A stretch of DNA of 64,000 nt from contig CADCXA010000027.1 in NCBI GenBank assembly GCA_902806565.1, positions 1,798,001 to 1,862,000 of the forward strand. The letters run 5' to 3'. Shown here piece by piece: positions 12,901 to 23,982 of the stretch. Source of the stretch: Hypoxylon rubiginosum. Lineage: Eukaryota; Ascomycota; Sordariomycetes; Xylariales; Hypoxylaceae. A model generated the notes under the pieces. That model did not search any database and was not told where the DNA came from. It saw only the letters and a list, made by a program, of their open reading frames with translations. Position 1 is the stretch's first letter. Each line of letters opens with the position of its first letter. The position numbers and the translations under genes are program-made.

Positions 12901-13165
12901 AATGGTCGGCCTCCGAACTATACGACAGGTACCACTCTGCAGCTCTTTGATCGTCACGGCCGTGCCAGGGGTCAGTCGTTCTTCTATAATACAAGCCTCG
13001 TCCCCCCGTGTTCTTCTCCTCGCCTCATCTCAGCTCATCAGCGAATCACAGCAACCACCGTGATCCAAAGGCTATAATTCAAGACTTCCCTCGACGACGA
13101 AAAGCCTGTTAATCTTCAAACAACACACTTAGGTTTGCCTGGTCAATACTAATAAAGTCGCCACG
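9995..13165. other. Gene-poor spacer upstream of the opsin-like gene
   Basis: About 3.2 kb without a gene I can support. Several open frames of 60-110 codons exist on both strands but show no domain, no splice partner and no coding-like composition. The stretch includes CGTCACGTCACGTCG near 11866, TAGGTAGG words near 11764-11790, and a pyrimidine-rich leader from about 13000 to the opsin-like ATG. Confidence 0.5.
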
Positions 13166-14176
13166 ATGTATATCCTACCCCGTAACCAAGCTTTGGACGT
13201 CAACCCTCCCGCAGGTGACGAGGAGTTGTCCACGCACGGTTCCGACTGGTTATGGGCGGTCTTCGGTCTCTACATGCTGTTCTTCTTCATCTTCTTCGCC
13301 ACTAGCTTCATCGCCAAGTCTGGAGAGAAGATCTTCCACTACCTGTTCACCATCGCCCTGCTCATCGGTTCTCTCACCTACTTCGCCGTCGCCTCTGACC
13401 TGGGTTGGGAGGTGATCACGGTTGCCGACTCCAAGCCGGTCGGTGGTCTGTGGACGCGTCAAGTCTTCTGGGTCGAATACGTCAACTGGGTGGTCAGCTT
13501 CCCCGTCATCACCATCTCTCTCGGTCTACTGAGCGGTATCTCCTGGGCATCCATCGTCTTCAACGTCTTCCTGTCATGGACCTGGTAAGTAGTCTCCAAG
13601 AAGCCGATAATATACTTCTCTCTCTGCTAGAAGGGGCCGGGGCTAACTAGGAGAAAAGGACCGTCTCTCTGCTCGTCTCTGCCTTCACGGGCACCAGGTA
13701 CAAGTGGGGTTTCTTCGGCATCGGAATTCTCGCCTGGTTCATCCTCGCTTTCAACACCCTCTTCTACGGCACCGCCGCTGCTAAGCGCGTTGGTGTTACC
13801 CGAGACTGTACGTTTTCCTCATACTACCGCCTTGCAGAGATATTGTGATTGCTAACATTTGGATATCGCAGACCTCATCCTGGCCGGCTATGTCAACTTC
13901 TTCTGGATGATCTACCCGATCGCCTGGGGTATCGCTGACGGTGGCAACAAGATCGGTGTCACGCCCGGCTACATCTTCTACGGTATCCTGGATATCCTGG
14001 TCGTCCCCGTCATGGCCTTCGCCTTCTACTTCATGTCCAGCAAGTGGGACTACAACAAGCTCAACATCGCCTTCACCCGCTACGGACGCGTGCCGCAGTC
14101 TGGCGAGTTCCCCGAGAAGACCACCCCCGCCCCGGCCGCTGCTGCGCCCCCGGTCGTCGGCGAGCCGACCGCATAA
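13166..14176 (+). CDS. Opsin-related seven-helix protein (HSP30/YRO2-like), no retinal lysine
   Basis: Exons 13166-13584, 13698-13807 and 13872-14176 encode 277 residues with seven predicted membrane helices. It belongs to the microbial-rhodopsin fold and is closest to the fungal opsin-related HSP30/YRO2/ORP group, which is induced by stress and thought to act at the plasma membrane without being a light pump. Helix C reads EYVNWVVSFP where a pump has R-x-x-D-W. The Arg position is Glu104 and the proton-acceptor Asp is Asn107. Helix G reads ILDILVVPV: the counter-ion Asp is kept (Asp217), but the residue four further on, Lys in all retinal-binding opsins, is Val221. The protein therefore cannot form the Schiff base. 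The C-terminus is Ala/Pro-rich. Codon use is strongly C-ending, which suggests high expression. Introns are canonical. Confidence 0.9.
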
Positions 14177-15843
14177 GCGGATTTCTACGGCTACGGGCAG
14201 GATAATATAGGTCGTCGCGGCTCTTGCCTCCCGTGTTGAACGTCACTGGGCTAGCTAGTCTACTTCGCAAAGCCGCGCGGTCGTTTCACATCCACGACGC
14301 TGACCCTTTTCTTTTTTTCTCTTATACCCCCAAACGTATCTCGATGCCAAACGCCGTACTAGTAAGGCTGGGCCTGTCACTCCTTTAACGAATTTACGAC
14401 CGAAACAGAAAGAACACAGATCACAGCGGAAGCAAAAATTCTACGATCTTAATATTTTAAACGAACACCCCCCTTTTTTAGACAGATTGGGAATCGCCAA
14501 CGGAAACGGGCCTTTTGTGTGAAACTGGGTTTTTTTTGGTCCAAATTATTATTATACCCCCTCGCTCGTTTTTCTTACACCAACAAACAAAAGATGAACG
14601 CGAAAATATACCCTTCGTCGTCGGAAGTAATAGGATGGATGAGGATGGATGGATGGGAGTGAGTCAAGTTGTGGAGAGTAATAATACCTAATAATGAGTA
14701 CCCGTACCTTAGAGAGAGTGATAAGACGAATCAAATACCCTACTTCGCTGTTTGTCGAAAAACCGTGGTGTCGTCCGAGTTGATGGTGATCTGCTATGAG
14801 GAGTGAATTTAGGTGCTTTATATTCTGCATCCTGCTAGTAACCGCGAGGTAAAGAAAACAAACATCGAGAAAACCGTCCGAATCTTCGTACCATTCTTCT
14901 CGTTTCTAGTCGCAAGACTGCTTGAACTTTCTTACTCGTTGCCTCAGAGGTTTCAAGCTATTATCATCATTAATTTGCACACAAGGTCAAGTTCAGTCCA
15001 CAGTAAATTCAGAATCACCACTATGCCATACCCACTCGGTCCTCCTGCTACACAAGCTCTGAATAGAAATCACCGCGGGTGCGAAATAGCAAGTCCGGCC
15101 CGTGATGGTGGGAATTAGAAACATCGAACACCTGGAACTCGTTGGCACGATGCCTTCTGTTCGTATTGCCGGACTCACCGTCGCCGACTTTGCCCAGCGG
15201 TCCCGGCGCGGTCTCAAAGTCGAAGTACCAAAGCGTCACCTTCCCGGCACATGCGCGAGGACCGGCGATGATGGACTGATGCGCATAGACTCCTCGATGC
15301 ACGCCACACCCGCAGCTTGCCAGCTCGGGGGCCCGATCGGTTTTCTTTGCCGCTCGAAAACGTAGAGCGGATTTCGCGTGTCAAGGCTTTGTAGCATTCG
15401 GGATACCGACGGAGATAGAAGAAGAGAGCACATATGGTCGTGGCTGGTGGAGTTCCTCCTAGATTCTCGCTATCAACGAAATGAATGCATTAATGCTGCA
15501 AGATCATATCGGCCACGTATCTGCTGTCATAAAGAAGATAACTTCACCCGTTATGTTCTCGAATATGTCCTCCGTTGCCGGGCCGGTGAGGATGGAATAT
15601 AAATACTACTGCTCACTTCCCTGGGCCTTGCGCGCCATGAATATGTCCGTCAGAGCGCTCCTGAATTGGCGGGCCTGGCATGAGGGCAAAGCCCGGAGAA
15701 CAGGACTGAGGAAACTAAAAGCAGTATATACATGAGGTTGGTCTGAGCCTTCGCCGCTACGAGCAGCCTGAGGAGAACGCGGTTCTTCTCGTCCGTCTGC
15801 AGGTTGAGACGCTGTCCGAGAGCAAGACTCCCAGGGCGCCAGA
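14177..15843. other. Spacer between the opsin-like gene and the PKS relic
   Basis: Starts with the 3' flank of the opsin-like gene. From about 15050 the composition is more coding-like, but every frame is broken. This may be older debris from the same polyketide synthase as the fragment at 15844, which I cannot show by eye. Confidence 0.4.
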
Positions 15844-16172
15844 GGATTTTCCCACTCGACACGACCATATGCTCCTAAAGCAATTGTTGCGATCTCTCTT
15901 GCGGGCTTCCAAAAATTCATAGATACAGCAAGCCAGCTTCCCGACGACGAAGCGGCTGATGATCCCGCGAGCTTGTTAAGGCAAGCAGCTAAGCTGGCCT
16001 GTTCTTCGTATACCTATTTCATTTGAGGATATCGATGCGACCAAGTCCTTGCCGGATTATGGTTCTGACTCTCTGATGGCCATTGAGTTGCGCAGCTTTC
16101 GACATTATGGGAGACACAACTTGGCAATCGGGGATCTGGTGTCTGAACGGAGGGAAATCAAGGGGTTGCATG
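15844..16172 (+). pseudogene. Polyketide synthase remnant (KR end, linker, ACP)
   Basis: The plus-strand translation matches the C-terminal part of a reducing fungal polyketide synthase. It opens with a KR-to-ACP linker (YAPKAIVAISLAGFQKF, then DDEAADDPASLLRQAAKLA) and continues into an acyl-carrier motif (ISFEDIDATKSLPDYGSDSL, MAIELR). The Ser of GSDSL, the phosphopantetheine site, is at 16070-16072. One extra base at about 16000 breaks the frame between linker and ACP. No KS, AT, DH or ER domain is readable upstream, and the tail after the ACP is not PKS-like. So this is a decayed 3' fragment, not a gene. It lies next to a tRNA gene in a gene-poor zone. Confidence 0.8.
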
Positions 16173-16412
16173 GCCAGAATACAAGCTTGGTCGTTCACTC
16201 ATTCAATCAGTTATTTCATTTCACATGAGTGATTTATGTTATTATGTTAATTATTAAACCATAACTCGCTAAGCCGTCTTGTGACTGCCGTAACATTGAT
16301 GGTATTGGGTAAGAACTGACTATTTTCCGCTCCACTAAGATCAAGCAACATAGAGCTTATTACAAGTGCAACTTTCATCGAGCCTACTGCGGATTAGTGG
16401 GTAGCGAACTTG

Positions 16413-16538
16413 GGCAAGATGGCCGAGCGGTCTAAGGCGCTAGACTCAAGAGCAGATCTTAGGGTCCTCTTATATCCTCCCAAAGGGTAAACATTTCTAG
16501 TCTCGAAAGAGGCGGGGGTTCGAATCCCCCTCTTGTCA
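16413..16538 (+). tRNA. tRNA-Leu (CAA) with a 44-base intron
   Basis: The acceptor stem pairs 16413-16419 with 16531-16537, with one G-U pair, and the discriminator is A16538. The A box reads TGGCCGAGCGG and the B box GGTTCGAATCC. The anticodon stem is 16440-16444 with 16496-16500, and the anticodon CAA is at 16447-16449. An intron of about 44 bases (16451-16494) starts one base after the anticodon, the usual position for nuclear tRNA introns. A long variable arm (CTC, GAAA loop, GAG) marks the class II type, as expected for leucine. Confidence 0.93.
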
Positions 16539-16543
16539 CAACA

Positions 16544-16549
16544 TTTTTT
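16544..16549 (+). terminator. RNA polymerase III T-run terminator
   Basis: Six T residues begin 6 bases after the discriminator base of the tRNA-Leu gene, the normal Pol III stop signal. Confidence 0.85.
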
Positions 16550-17280
16550 CCCTCTCTACCGTATCATTTGATTGATTGATTTTTAACATGCTCGTTGGCA
16601 TACTTTTAACGGGGATGATACCTTAAAGTCTACTATAAATGTGTATAGAGCAATAAATGGACGTCCGTTCTTGTTGAAATTCGAGAACTACTCCATAACT
16701 CCTTGAGACTTACTTAAGTGATTATTATTACCGGAATCCCCTCCTACCTTAGCATACATCACCTTCCGTTCTTTTGCGATAGATGTCTTCACAGCTTCCT
16801 TTAGTATCCCGTCTCGTCGGGATTATGACCAGAAAACCGAGCGACGAGCTAGATGTAGTAGACGATCCCTAGGTTTCGGACGGCTCATTAAGTTAGACTC
16901 GCATCAGTCATAGATTTTAAATTTAAACACATGTCGGATTTACGTTGCATAGGTATAATCTGGTACCAGATTAGGTTTACAACAACTTGTTTTCTCCCTC
17001 GTATCCGCCGTAGTTAGTAAGCATCATAGAGCCGACACGAGGTACGATCAAGTATGGAAGTCATCTTTACGCGTGCAAGTGTAGGTATAGATCACTATAC
17101 CATGAGCAGTTTTCTCTTGCTCTCCTTTTTCCTTCCTCCTGGGTATCATGATAGACACTACTACACTACGCGCCAGCTATCTTGCAGAGGGGAAGTAAAT
17201 ACAGCTTCATCCCCTTACGATACTATCTTTGCTCAAGTCAACCTGAGTGAGGTCTTGACCTTCACTGCACCGGCAGAAAA
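16550..17280. other. Spacer, no gene seen
   Basis: AT-rich sequence between the tRNA and the GC-rich ORF at 17281. No domain-bearing frame. Confidence 0.5.
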
Positions 17281-17853
17281 ATGTCATCGCTACTCACCAT
17301 CACCCCTATCCCCCTTCTCCTACTCGCAGCACGGCCGTGCCGCGCACAGCAACACGACGGCGAACTCCCCGTCCCGGCCGACTTCCCCAAGGCCTTCGCC
17401 ACGGCCATGGTCGTGGCCATCGTCTGCGTCGTGATCCTCGTCGTGCTGGTCTGCGTCTTCGCCCACTGCTGGCAGTACATCATCGGTCTGCTGCTGCGGC
17501 GGCGGCGGCTGTGGCGTCAGCGTCAACGTCAGCGGAACGGCGGCGCCACGGCCGGCGGCCGTTCCTCCTTCTCCTCCTCCACCCTGCTCGTCCCCGAGCG
17601 CTGGCGGCTCGAGCCCGCGTTCGAGTGGCCCCAGCAGCTGACGCCGCGCCGCTCCCGGCACAACATGAAGAGGAGGAGGCAGAGGCAGCAGCAGAGACAG
17701 GGGCAGGGGCTGAGGGACGGCAGACGGAGGGGCGCGGGACGGGCTGGGGTAGGGGGTGCGGCGACCGCGGCGACCGCGGCAGCGGCAGCGGCACGTGGAG
17801 AGTTGGTGGGGAGGAGATATAGTCAGAGGGGAATGCTTAGGGGTTGGGCATAG
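17281..17853 (+). CDS. Possible small single-pass membrane protein, unknown
   Basis: An intronless ATG frame of 190 residues that I do not recognise. Residues 1-22 look like a signal peptide (ITPIPLLLLAARPCRAQ). A strong hydrophobic helix follows at about residues 41-62 (VVAIVCVVILVVLVCVF), then a highly basic Arg/Gln/Gly/Ala-rich tail with repeats of RQRQ and an Ala run. The DNA is visibly GC-rich against its AT-rich flanks. Frames 2 and 3 and the opposite strand are also open because of that composition, so the length of the frame alone proves little. The signal peptide plus membrane helix favours a real gene and the low-complexity tail weakens the case. A charged cytosolic tail would put the N-terminus outside. 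Confidence 0.4.
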   Translation: MSSLLTITPIPLLLLAARPCRAQQHDGELPVPADFPKAFATAMVVAIVCVVILVVLVCVFAHCWQYIIGLLLRRRRLWRQRQRQRNGGATAGGRSSFSSSTLLVPERWRLEPAFEWPQQLTPRRSRHNMKRRRQRQQQRQGQGLRDGRRRGAGRAGVGGAATAATAAAAAARGELVGRRYSQRGMLRGWA

Positions 17854-20373
17854 GGGTTAAGCGATGAAGGGGGACAGGGGCGGCGTTGAGCTTGATAATG
17901 GCTCTTGGAAGAAAAAGCTCTGCATGAGATGTCATCTGCATTGACATCTCGATGGTGGATGCCAGTGACTCACCCCGCGGGCAGCTCTAGACGTATCGAT
18001 AGGTCGTGTCACAACGCTTGACGAAGACTGAAAAGAAGGGACTGTGTCATAATTGAACACTGCCTCGTCATGCTATTTAAGAAGCACAGTCCTTGGTACG
18101 GTAATCTACACCGTCTCGTTCATCGAGTTCGACGCATCTCGGGATGGGCCTATTTTACCTGCTCTGTGGGCTGACTCGAGCCGACATACATACGAAATGA
18201 GCTGTTGTTTGGCTGCTTTCACCTCCAAATGTGTGACAAAGTGGTTTCGGCTACCGAGGGAGCTGTGTAACTCGAGTAGATGCAGATAGCCAGGAGGGCA
18301 TCTGGGCTCTGGACCGAGTAACAAAGATGGGTCACCAAAATCCCCGATGCCCACCACAACGACAACGTAATTACCTTCCTACCTTGGGTAGTTTCGAAGA
18401 TAGCTTTTGTCTGAGGAGGCAGTTCTTTGCCTTTTTGCTTTTTGAGGGACGAGGTCGGGCCATGTTTGCATCTAATAACTCAGAACAGTAGCTCCCATAT
18501 ACGTAGGAAGCAATCTAGTGTAACCAGTCCTGCCGCATCTCGGCCACCAAAGCGGAGCGAATGTAGACACAAATTGTCAACGTGGAGAATGCCGCAACCG
18601 ATGCCGGCCTTGACAGATATTAAGTGTTACTAGGTAGTAAGAGGAGCCGACTAGCTATGCGAACCCTTGAGGTAATGCTCGAAGGTATATTGTTAAGGGA
18701 TAGACAACAGCCTTCGAGATTACTCAACGAGACGTATGCCATTGACTCTACATTCTAGTATGAGTCGGGCGGGATCTGGCCAATGTAAGACGGCTTAGGA
18801 TAGGTTATCAACCTGCTGTGCACGAGTCGAATGGGTATGCTGGAACTTGATTACATGACCTACCAGCAGCTCCTATTGCTACAAAAGGAAGCGAGCAAGG
18901 CTACACCGCAGGCGAGAAAGGAATATAGCCAGTCATATTGCCCAACTCGTTAGTTTTCCCCCCCAGGTGAACATATCTCATGCGGGTAGCCGCCACGAGC
19001 TGCAGACTCGGAGTTGTATAGAACCAACATAACATCCAGGTGGCGCCATCTATAGTCTGATATCTAGTCGCACTACTTGTTAACTGCTTTCTTTTTGCAA
19101 TATCACACCGCGGGCAAGTCGAAGCTATGGCTAGTCGGTCCCGAGGGCAAAAGTAGGTAGTGTTGGTTCTGTCAAATAGGTAGGTAGCTCGAACTCTTAG
19201 AAATTGGTACGATCATGAACGTCTCGCGCTCGGAAATTGCCATAGAGCGCGACAGCTCTGGTAAATAACGGCACGTCTAACAGCATTAGGCCTACCGATC
19301 TTCTAACACGGGTGACGTTAGACCCTCCTTTGCCGATATGATGTGATGGTTGGTGTTAGAGAAGATGATTATTTTCAGACATGCTGCAAGACCTCGGGGA
19401 CGATGTACATAAGGTTCCATACGTATGCCGTGATGTAACTCGTAAAACAGAAGCCGTGGTCCCGGATCACGTTAGGTTGGCTATCCATCGATCTGAACTT
19501 TGTTGGCGACGTCCTGTCTCTCAATGCATGACGGGGGGTTGGCGTCAGCCGCCCAAGCTAACGCTAGCAAGGCGATCATACGAACTTGTGCCTATGGCTG
19601 AAAGCCGAAATATGTAGCCTCGCACACGTCGTGAAGCGGAGACGACGCTTCGAGATGATTAACACGTGGATCTAGGCGCCGTGAGCGAAAGCGCCTGCAT
19701 GAACTGGTTCTACTACGTAGTTCGGTGGCGGTTTGAGACGCGATGGAAACTCAACTTTAGACAAAGTCTCTGCCAGGCGATCATCATGGCCGGCCTATTG
19801 TATTGAGTCACCGTTACTACCACTGGCCGGCTAGTCTGCTAGCCCAGTGCCAGGAAAGGCTTGGGCGAACACAGCATGCTTGGGGACAACTGGTGCCGCT
19901 AGCTCGGGTTCGGTGGCGCACTGCGTTGGATCTTAAAGAGCAGTAGAGCCATAAGAATGGTGATGACTAGTAGGTTCACACGGTTCACAGCCCCTCTCAA
20001 TGATCCAATGACCCAATGACGAGGGATGAGAAACTAGGATGTTGTCGAGTCAGTATACCCAAAGGAAAGGGCCGACAGGGTTTCGGCCGTAGTTTTGTAC
20101 AACGCAATGGATCTGGATATAGCCTATCACCATGTTGGGATCATAGATTGTAGGCCTGGTCAGAAAGTCAGTTTGTAAGACGAACCCAACACCGACAAAA
20201 CTAACAAACACCAAAGAAAAACCTGCAGTCCTTGGGTTGCCGAACTTGCGGCCTTGCCCCAGATCGGCGGAGCGGCAAACCCCCAATGTAAAATAAAAAA
20301 GAAAAGGTATTGAGACGCCAGTACCATGGCTACCTTATATGTAGTTTGGTTGGCTTGTGACTTGTCATCTGAT

Positions 20374-20427
20374 GTTGACGTTGACGTTGACATTGACATT
20401 GACGTTGGCATTAACGTTAACGTCGAC
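20374..20427. repeat. Imperfect hexanucleotide array (TTGACG type)
   Basis: About nine imperfect copies of a six-base unit (GTTGAC, CATTGA and GTTAAC variants) in tandem. No gene is evident around it. Confidence 0.8.
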
Positions 20428-22940
20428 ATCAGACCGACCAAGTAAGCTCTGGCGTCGAGCATATTCTTTTTTGCTTCTCAAGGTTCTTTCTGCCATCCGT
20501 CAATGATGCCAGGAACGAAACCAAAGCGGCGCGCCGTCTTCCGTGTCCGTGTCCGCTTCCGCTGCTCCGTGGGCATCCAGCATCTCGCCCTTCAAACGCA
20601 CCTAAGTCCAAGCTAATCGAACTAATACTGTTAGTCCCGACTCCCGAGACCCGGCAAAAAGCCTGACTCTTTGAGTGCTGCTGCTGCTGCTAGTCAAGAA
20701 CCGATCGATGCGCTAGAATCAAATTATCAAATCTTGGACGGTTCGTTCCTGGTCGTCGGGTCGGTTCCAACGGGCTGTGAGGGCCACATGCACCTACGAC
20801 CCAACCAGCCAACCTGTACATATTACATGTACATACATAGGTGTAGGTATTAAGTACCTAGATACGTACCTCACACTATATGTATTTCTAGAAGATCGGC
20901 ATTTCCAGCTGTCTGGATTCGTAGAATTTCACAGGTGCGAGCGTCTGCGCATTGAGCATTGATTGCATCACACGAGGCCAGGAGGCGTAAATTATCTAGC
21001 GATAGAACCAGACTTTACTTTTGAAGGGGATGTCGTGGGATGAATATTCCCCATCATTGACAAAATGTATCTGTACCATTGTCCGTCAATGGAAAAAAGG
21101 GCGTCATCTCCTCGGTAGCGAGCTCCGAAAGGTGCAACGGTACGGTATCTGAAGCACAGATGGTGCGCGAGATTCGTAGATCCTGATACTTGAAAAGCTT
21201 GGAACGGCTTATGTTATCTTAGCTAAGCCACTCGATCTTGTTTCTCCATTTGTTGACTGTATCGACAGCCGAGCGACGCGATTAAGCTGGTACTTAGATA
21301 GGTTCGCAGATTCGGTACACTATCCCGAGTTTCGAGCGGTCTATTCAAGTGTAGACCTTTCTTTTGCCCCCATATGGACCGAGTTATTTTAGGACTCTAC
21401 GTGGCTTACGTGAATGCAAGCAATCTACAGTACCTATACAAGTACATACGTTTGCCAGACCGGTCTGTAAGAGTGCCACGCCACGCAGTTGTGAGAACGA
21501 ACTTACATGCATGAAAAACATTGATGATCCAACAGCAAAACGATACCGGTATTCCGTATACCTCGTGGTCCGATTTTTCCAGAAGACGGTCGACGGTCAG
21601 TGCGAAAAAAGAGAAAAAGAGGCACCTAATAAAAATTAGCATAGACAAACTGGCTGCACTTTAATTAAGTGCTTAGTGCATAGTGCAGTTATGGTTCTGT
21701 GCCTTGTTCTTGACGAAACGACTTGTCATAAATGATTTCTGCTATCCTGACTCGGGACCTTTCCCGTATGAAAGAAACCATGAGACTTGGAAACGTTGGC
21801 AAGGCTGGGAGCCGAAGGAAAAAGAAAAAGAAGAAGACGCGAAAAAGCAAACTGTGGCTACACTAATGAAATGCCGCTCTACTATGATATTAACAGTTCT
21901 ATGCCGTACTTCATTTCTAGCCTCGGGACAAGGTCGTCTACTCCTTTACCGTTTTCCGTTTTGTATGCACTTGGACACACACATCTAATGTGCATGGTTA
22001 AGTGCAAATGTGTATAGCAGGTAGGCAATATGTATTTGACTTCAGTCTATTCGCAATTTTGTCCTCCGCGGAACTGCAATTGTCGGTTCCTCCCGCAGTC
22101 GCGGTAAGGTAATGGGGCGACCAGGGGAAGAGACTGGGGCCATTTTAAGTAGCGCCGTCTAAAGTTGGTCAAGGGGGTTGTATTTTATTCCAGGAAGACC
22201 ATAATGTCGACTTTAAAACATGGACCGTTCAAAACTTCAGATGAAAGAGAGAGAAAAATACCCTGGCTCCTGGAAGACAAGCTGGTTGGGTTGCTGCAAA
22301 GACGGTTCCACCAGTTTTTCCACTGCAGGACTGGAACTGCAGAACCTTTGCTGTAAGGACTCTGGTCCTGGCGAATCTGACGTCCATACAACTGCTGCCA
22401 CAGGAGAGGGACAGAGGGAGGGGGACAAGTATACGTACAGTATGCCGTAGCATTTCTAATACCGTCTCCGGTCCAAGTAGGCGGGATGGGCTGGATGGGC
22501 TGGATGGGGACCAACTGGATTTTTGGTCTAAAAGTCCAAGGTGCCCATTCGGGGATTTCTACCCGGCGTGAAATTGGGTGGATGACCTTCCATTCTTATA
22601 CAAGCCGCTTGGGTAAAAAGTTCCTGAAATCCCTGCCCTTGACGCTCCTGGGAGGGCAACCCTCGTCATTGGCACTGTGGGCATGACTTTCTCAGGTTCT
22701 CAGGTTCTCAGACAAGCAGAACAAGCCCATCATAGGTATGGGTACGGATTGGTCGGGATTGGTTAGGATTGGGGTTGGGATTTGGGGGGGGTTTTCTTCT
22801 ACCCACTAAAACAGTGTAGACATACCCACTTAACCATTCCTGTTATTGGCGAGACTCGGCCCACAGGTAGGGAACCCGATGCAATCATCTCCACCCTGCC
22901 TCCCCGTCTAAGCCCGTACCACCACCCTAGCAACCTCCAA

Positions 22941-22970
22941 CACCCCTACCACCCCTACCACCCCTACCAT
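22941..22970. repeat. 9-base tandem repeat (ACCCCTACC)
   Basis: Just over three near-perfect copies, in the C-rich region upstream of veA. Confidence 0.8.
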
Positions 22971-23982
22971 ATCCCCCCGGCTGATTTGCTCGGGCCAATC
23001 CCATCCTCCCTTACGCTCCAAGACGCTTTCGTGCTATCGCCCAATCTGCCAAATCTCTTACCTTTTGCTTGCTGCTTGCTTCTGCTGGGCCTGCCACTAC
23101 CACTACGACTGGCTCCCCACGCTCCCCCAAGACCCAAAGAACAGACCCAAGACTGTAAGACTCGCCCACTCACCACGCAGCATCCACACAATCTCGCCTT
23201 TCCTCTTCTCTGGGCGCCCGGCTCGGCTCTTTTCTGCCCTTTTCCCTCTCACATCAAACTTTCTAACCCGATCATCCTGACGACAAACCCGCCAGCCCGC
23301 TTGCTTCCAGTTTGTGGGACTCGTTCGTCGTCGGCTAGGTCAAGATAGTTTCTGTCCTGTCCATCCTGATCCTGATCCTGACCCTGACCATCGGACTGAG
23401 TCGATATCCTCCCCCCTCACGAATCAAGGCAGCGTGACAAGTACTCGGGCCACCCCTAAACGTTGTCATCTCATCTGTCTACCGTCATCGTACCGACCGT
23501 CTGCATACTTGGAGAGTTAGATTACACTAGAAGCCAGTCCTTCGGGTTTTCCTTTAGAACAAACTTCGCCCCCGACCCGGATTGACGGATTCATTGTCCT
23601 CTTCGTCCACCACTTTCGCCCATTCATGCCCGGCAACAAGTCAACTCGCATCCCATTTTCCAGGTTTTGCATCGTCTGACGGTCCAGCTATTTGGGACCG
23701 CTCGATTGCTGGGAGGATTTGGTTTGAAGACGCTTCTGTCTCGAATTATCGTTCGATTTACCTGGTGTGGTAGAATACGTGATCGCGATGCTTCCGATTC
23801 AGGTACGTCGCAATTATTCTGTCGAATCCGATGAAATTTTCTAGACGATACTACATTGTTTCGCGGAGAAATACGATTGGTCTTTAATCCCGCCATCGTG
23901 TCGAAGCATTAATCAATCTAGACCCATCTCCCGACTTGCGATTCAATACTAATATTGATTTGTTATTTAGCCCGAGTCAAAT

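Larger units (their letters stand above)
17854..23787. other. Six-kilobase gene-poor region upstream of veA
   Basis: No gene is supported here. The many short frames lack domains. The stretch holds a 6-base TTGACG-type array (20374-20427), a GGGCTGGAT array (22481-22510), a 9-base ACCCCTACC array (22941-22970) and a C-rich, pyrimidine-rich leader-like zone from about 22860 to 23600 that is probably the veA promoter and 5' UTR. Velvet genes often have long regulated leaders, which fits the large spacing. Confidence 0.45.

Noticed and set aside
15048..15800. Further polyketide synthase domains upstream of the ACP remnant
   Set aside because: Frames on both strands were read, but no KS, AT or DH motif could be recognised.
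17320..17822. Other open frames overlapping the GC-rich ORF
   Set aside because: GC-rich sequence leaves several frames open. Only the 17281 frame has a signal peptide and a membrane helix.
20160..20462. Minus-strand frame with STSTSTS and hydrophobic end
   Set aside because: Its repeat part comes from the hexanucleotide array and the rest has no domain.
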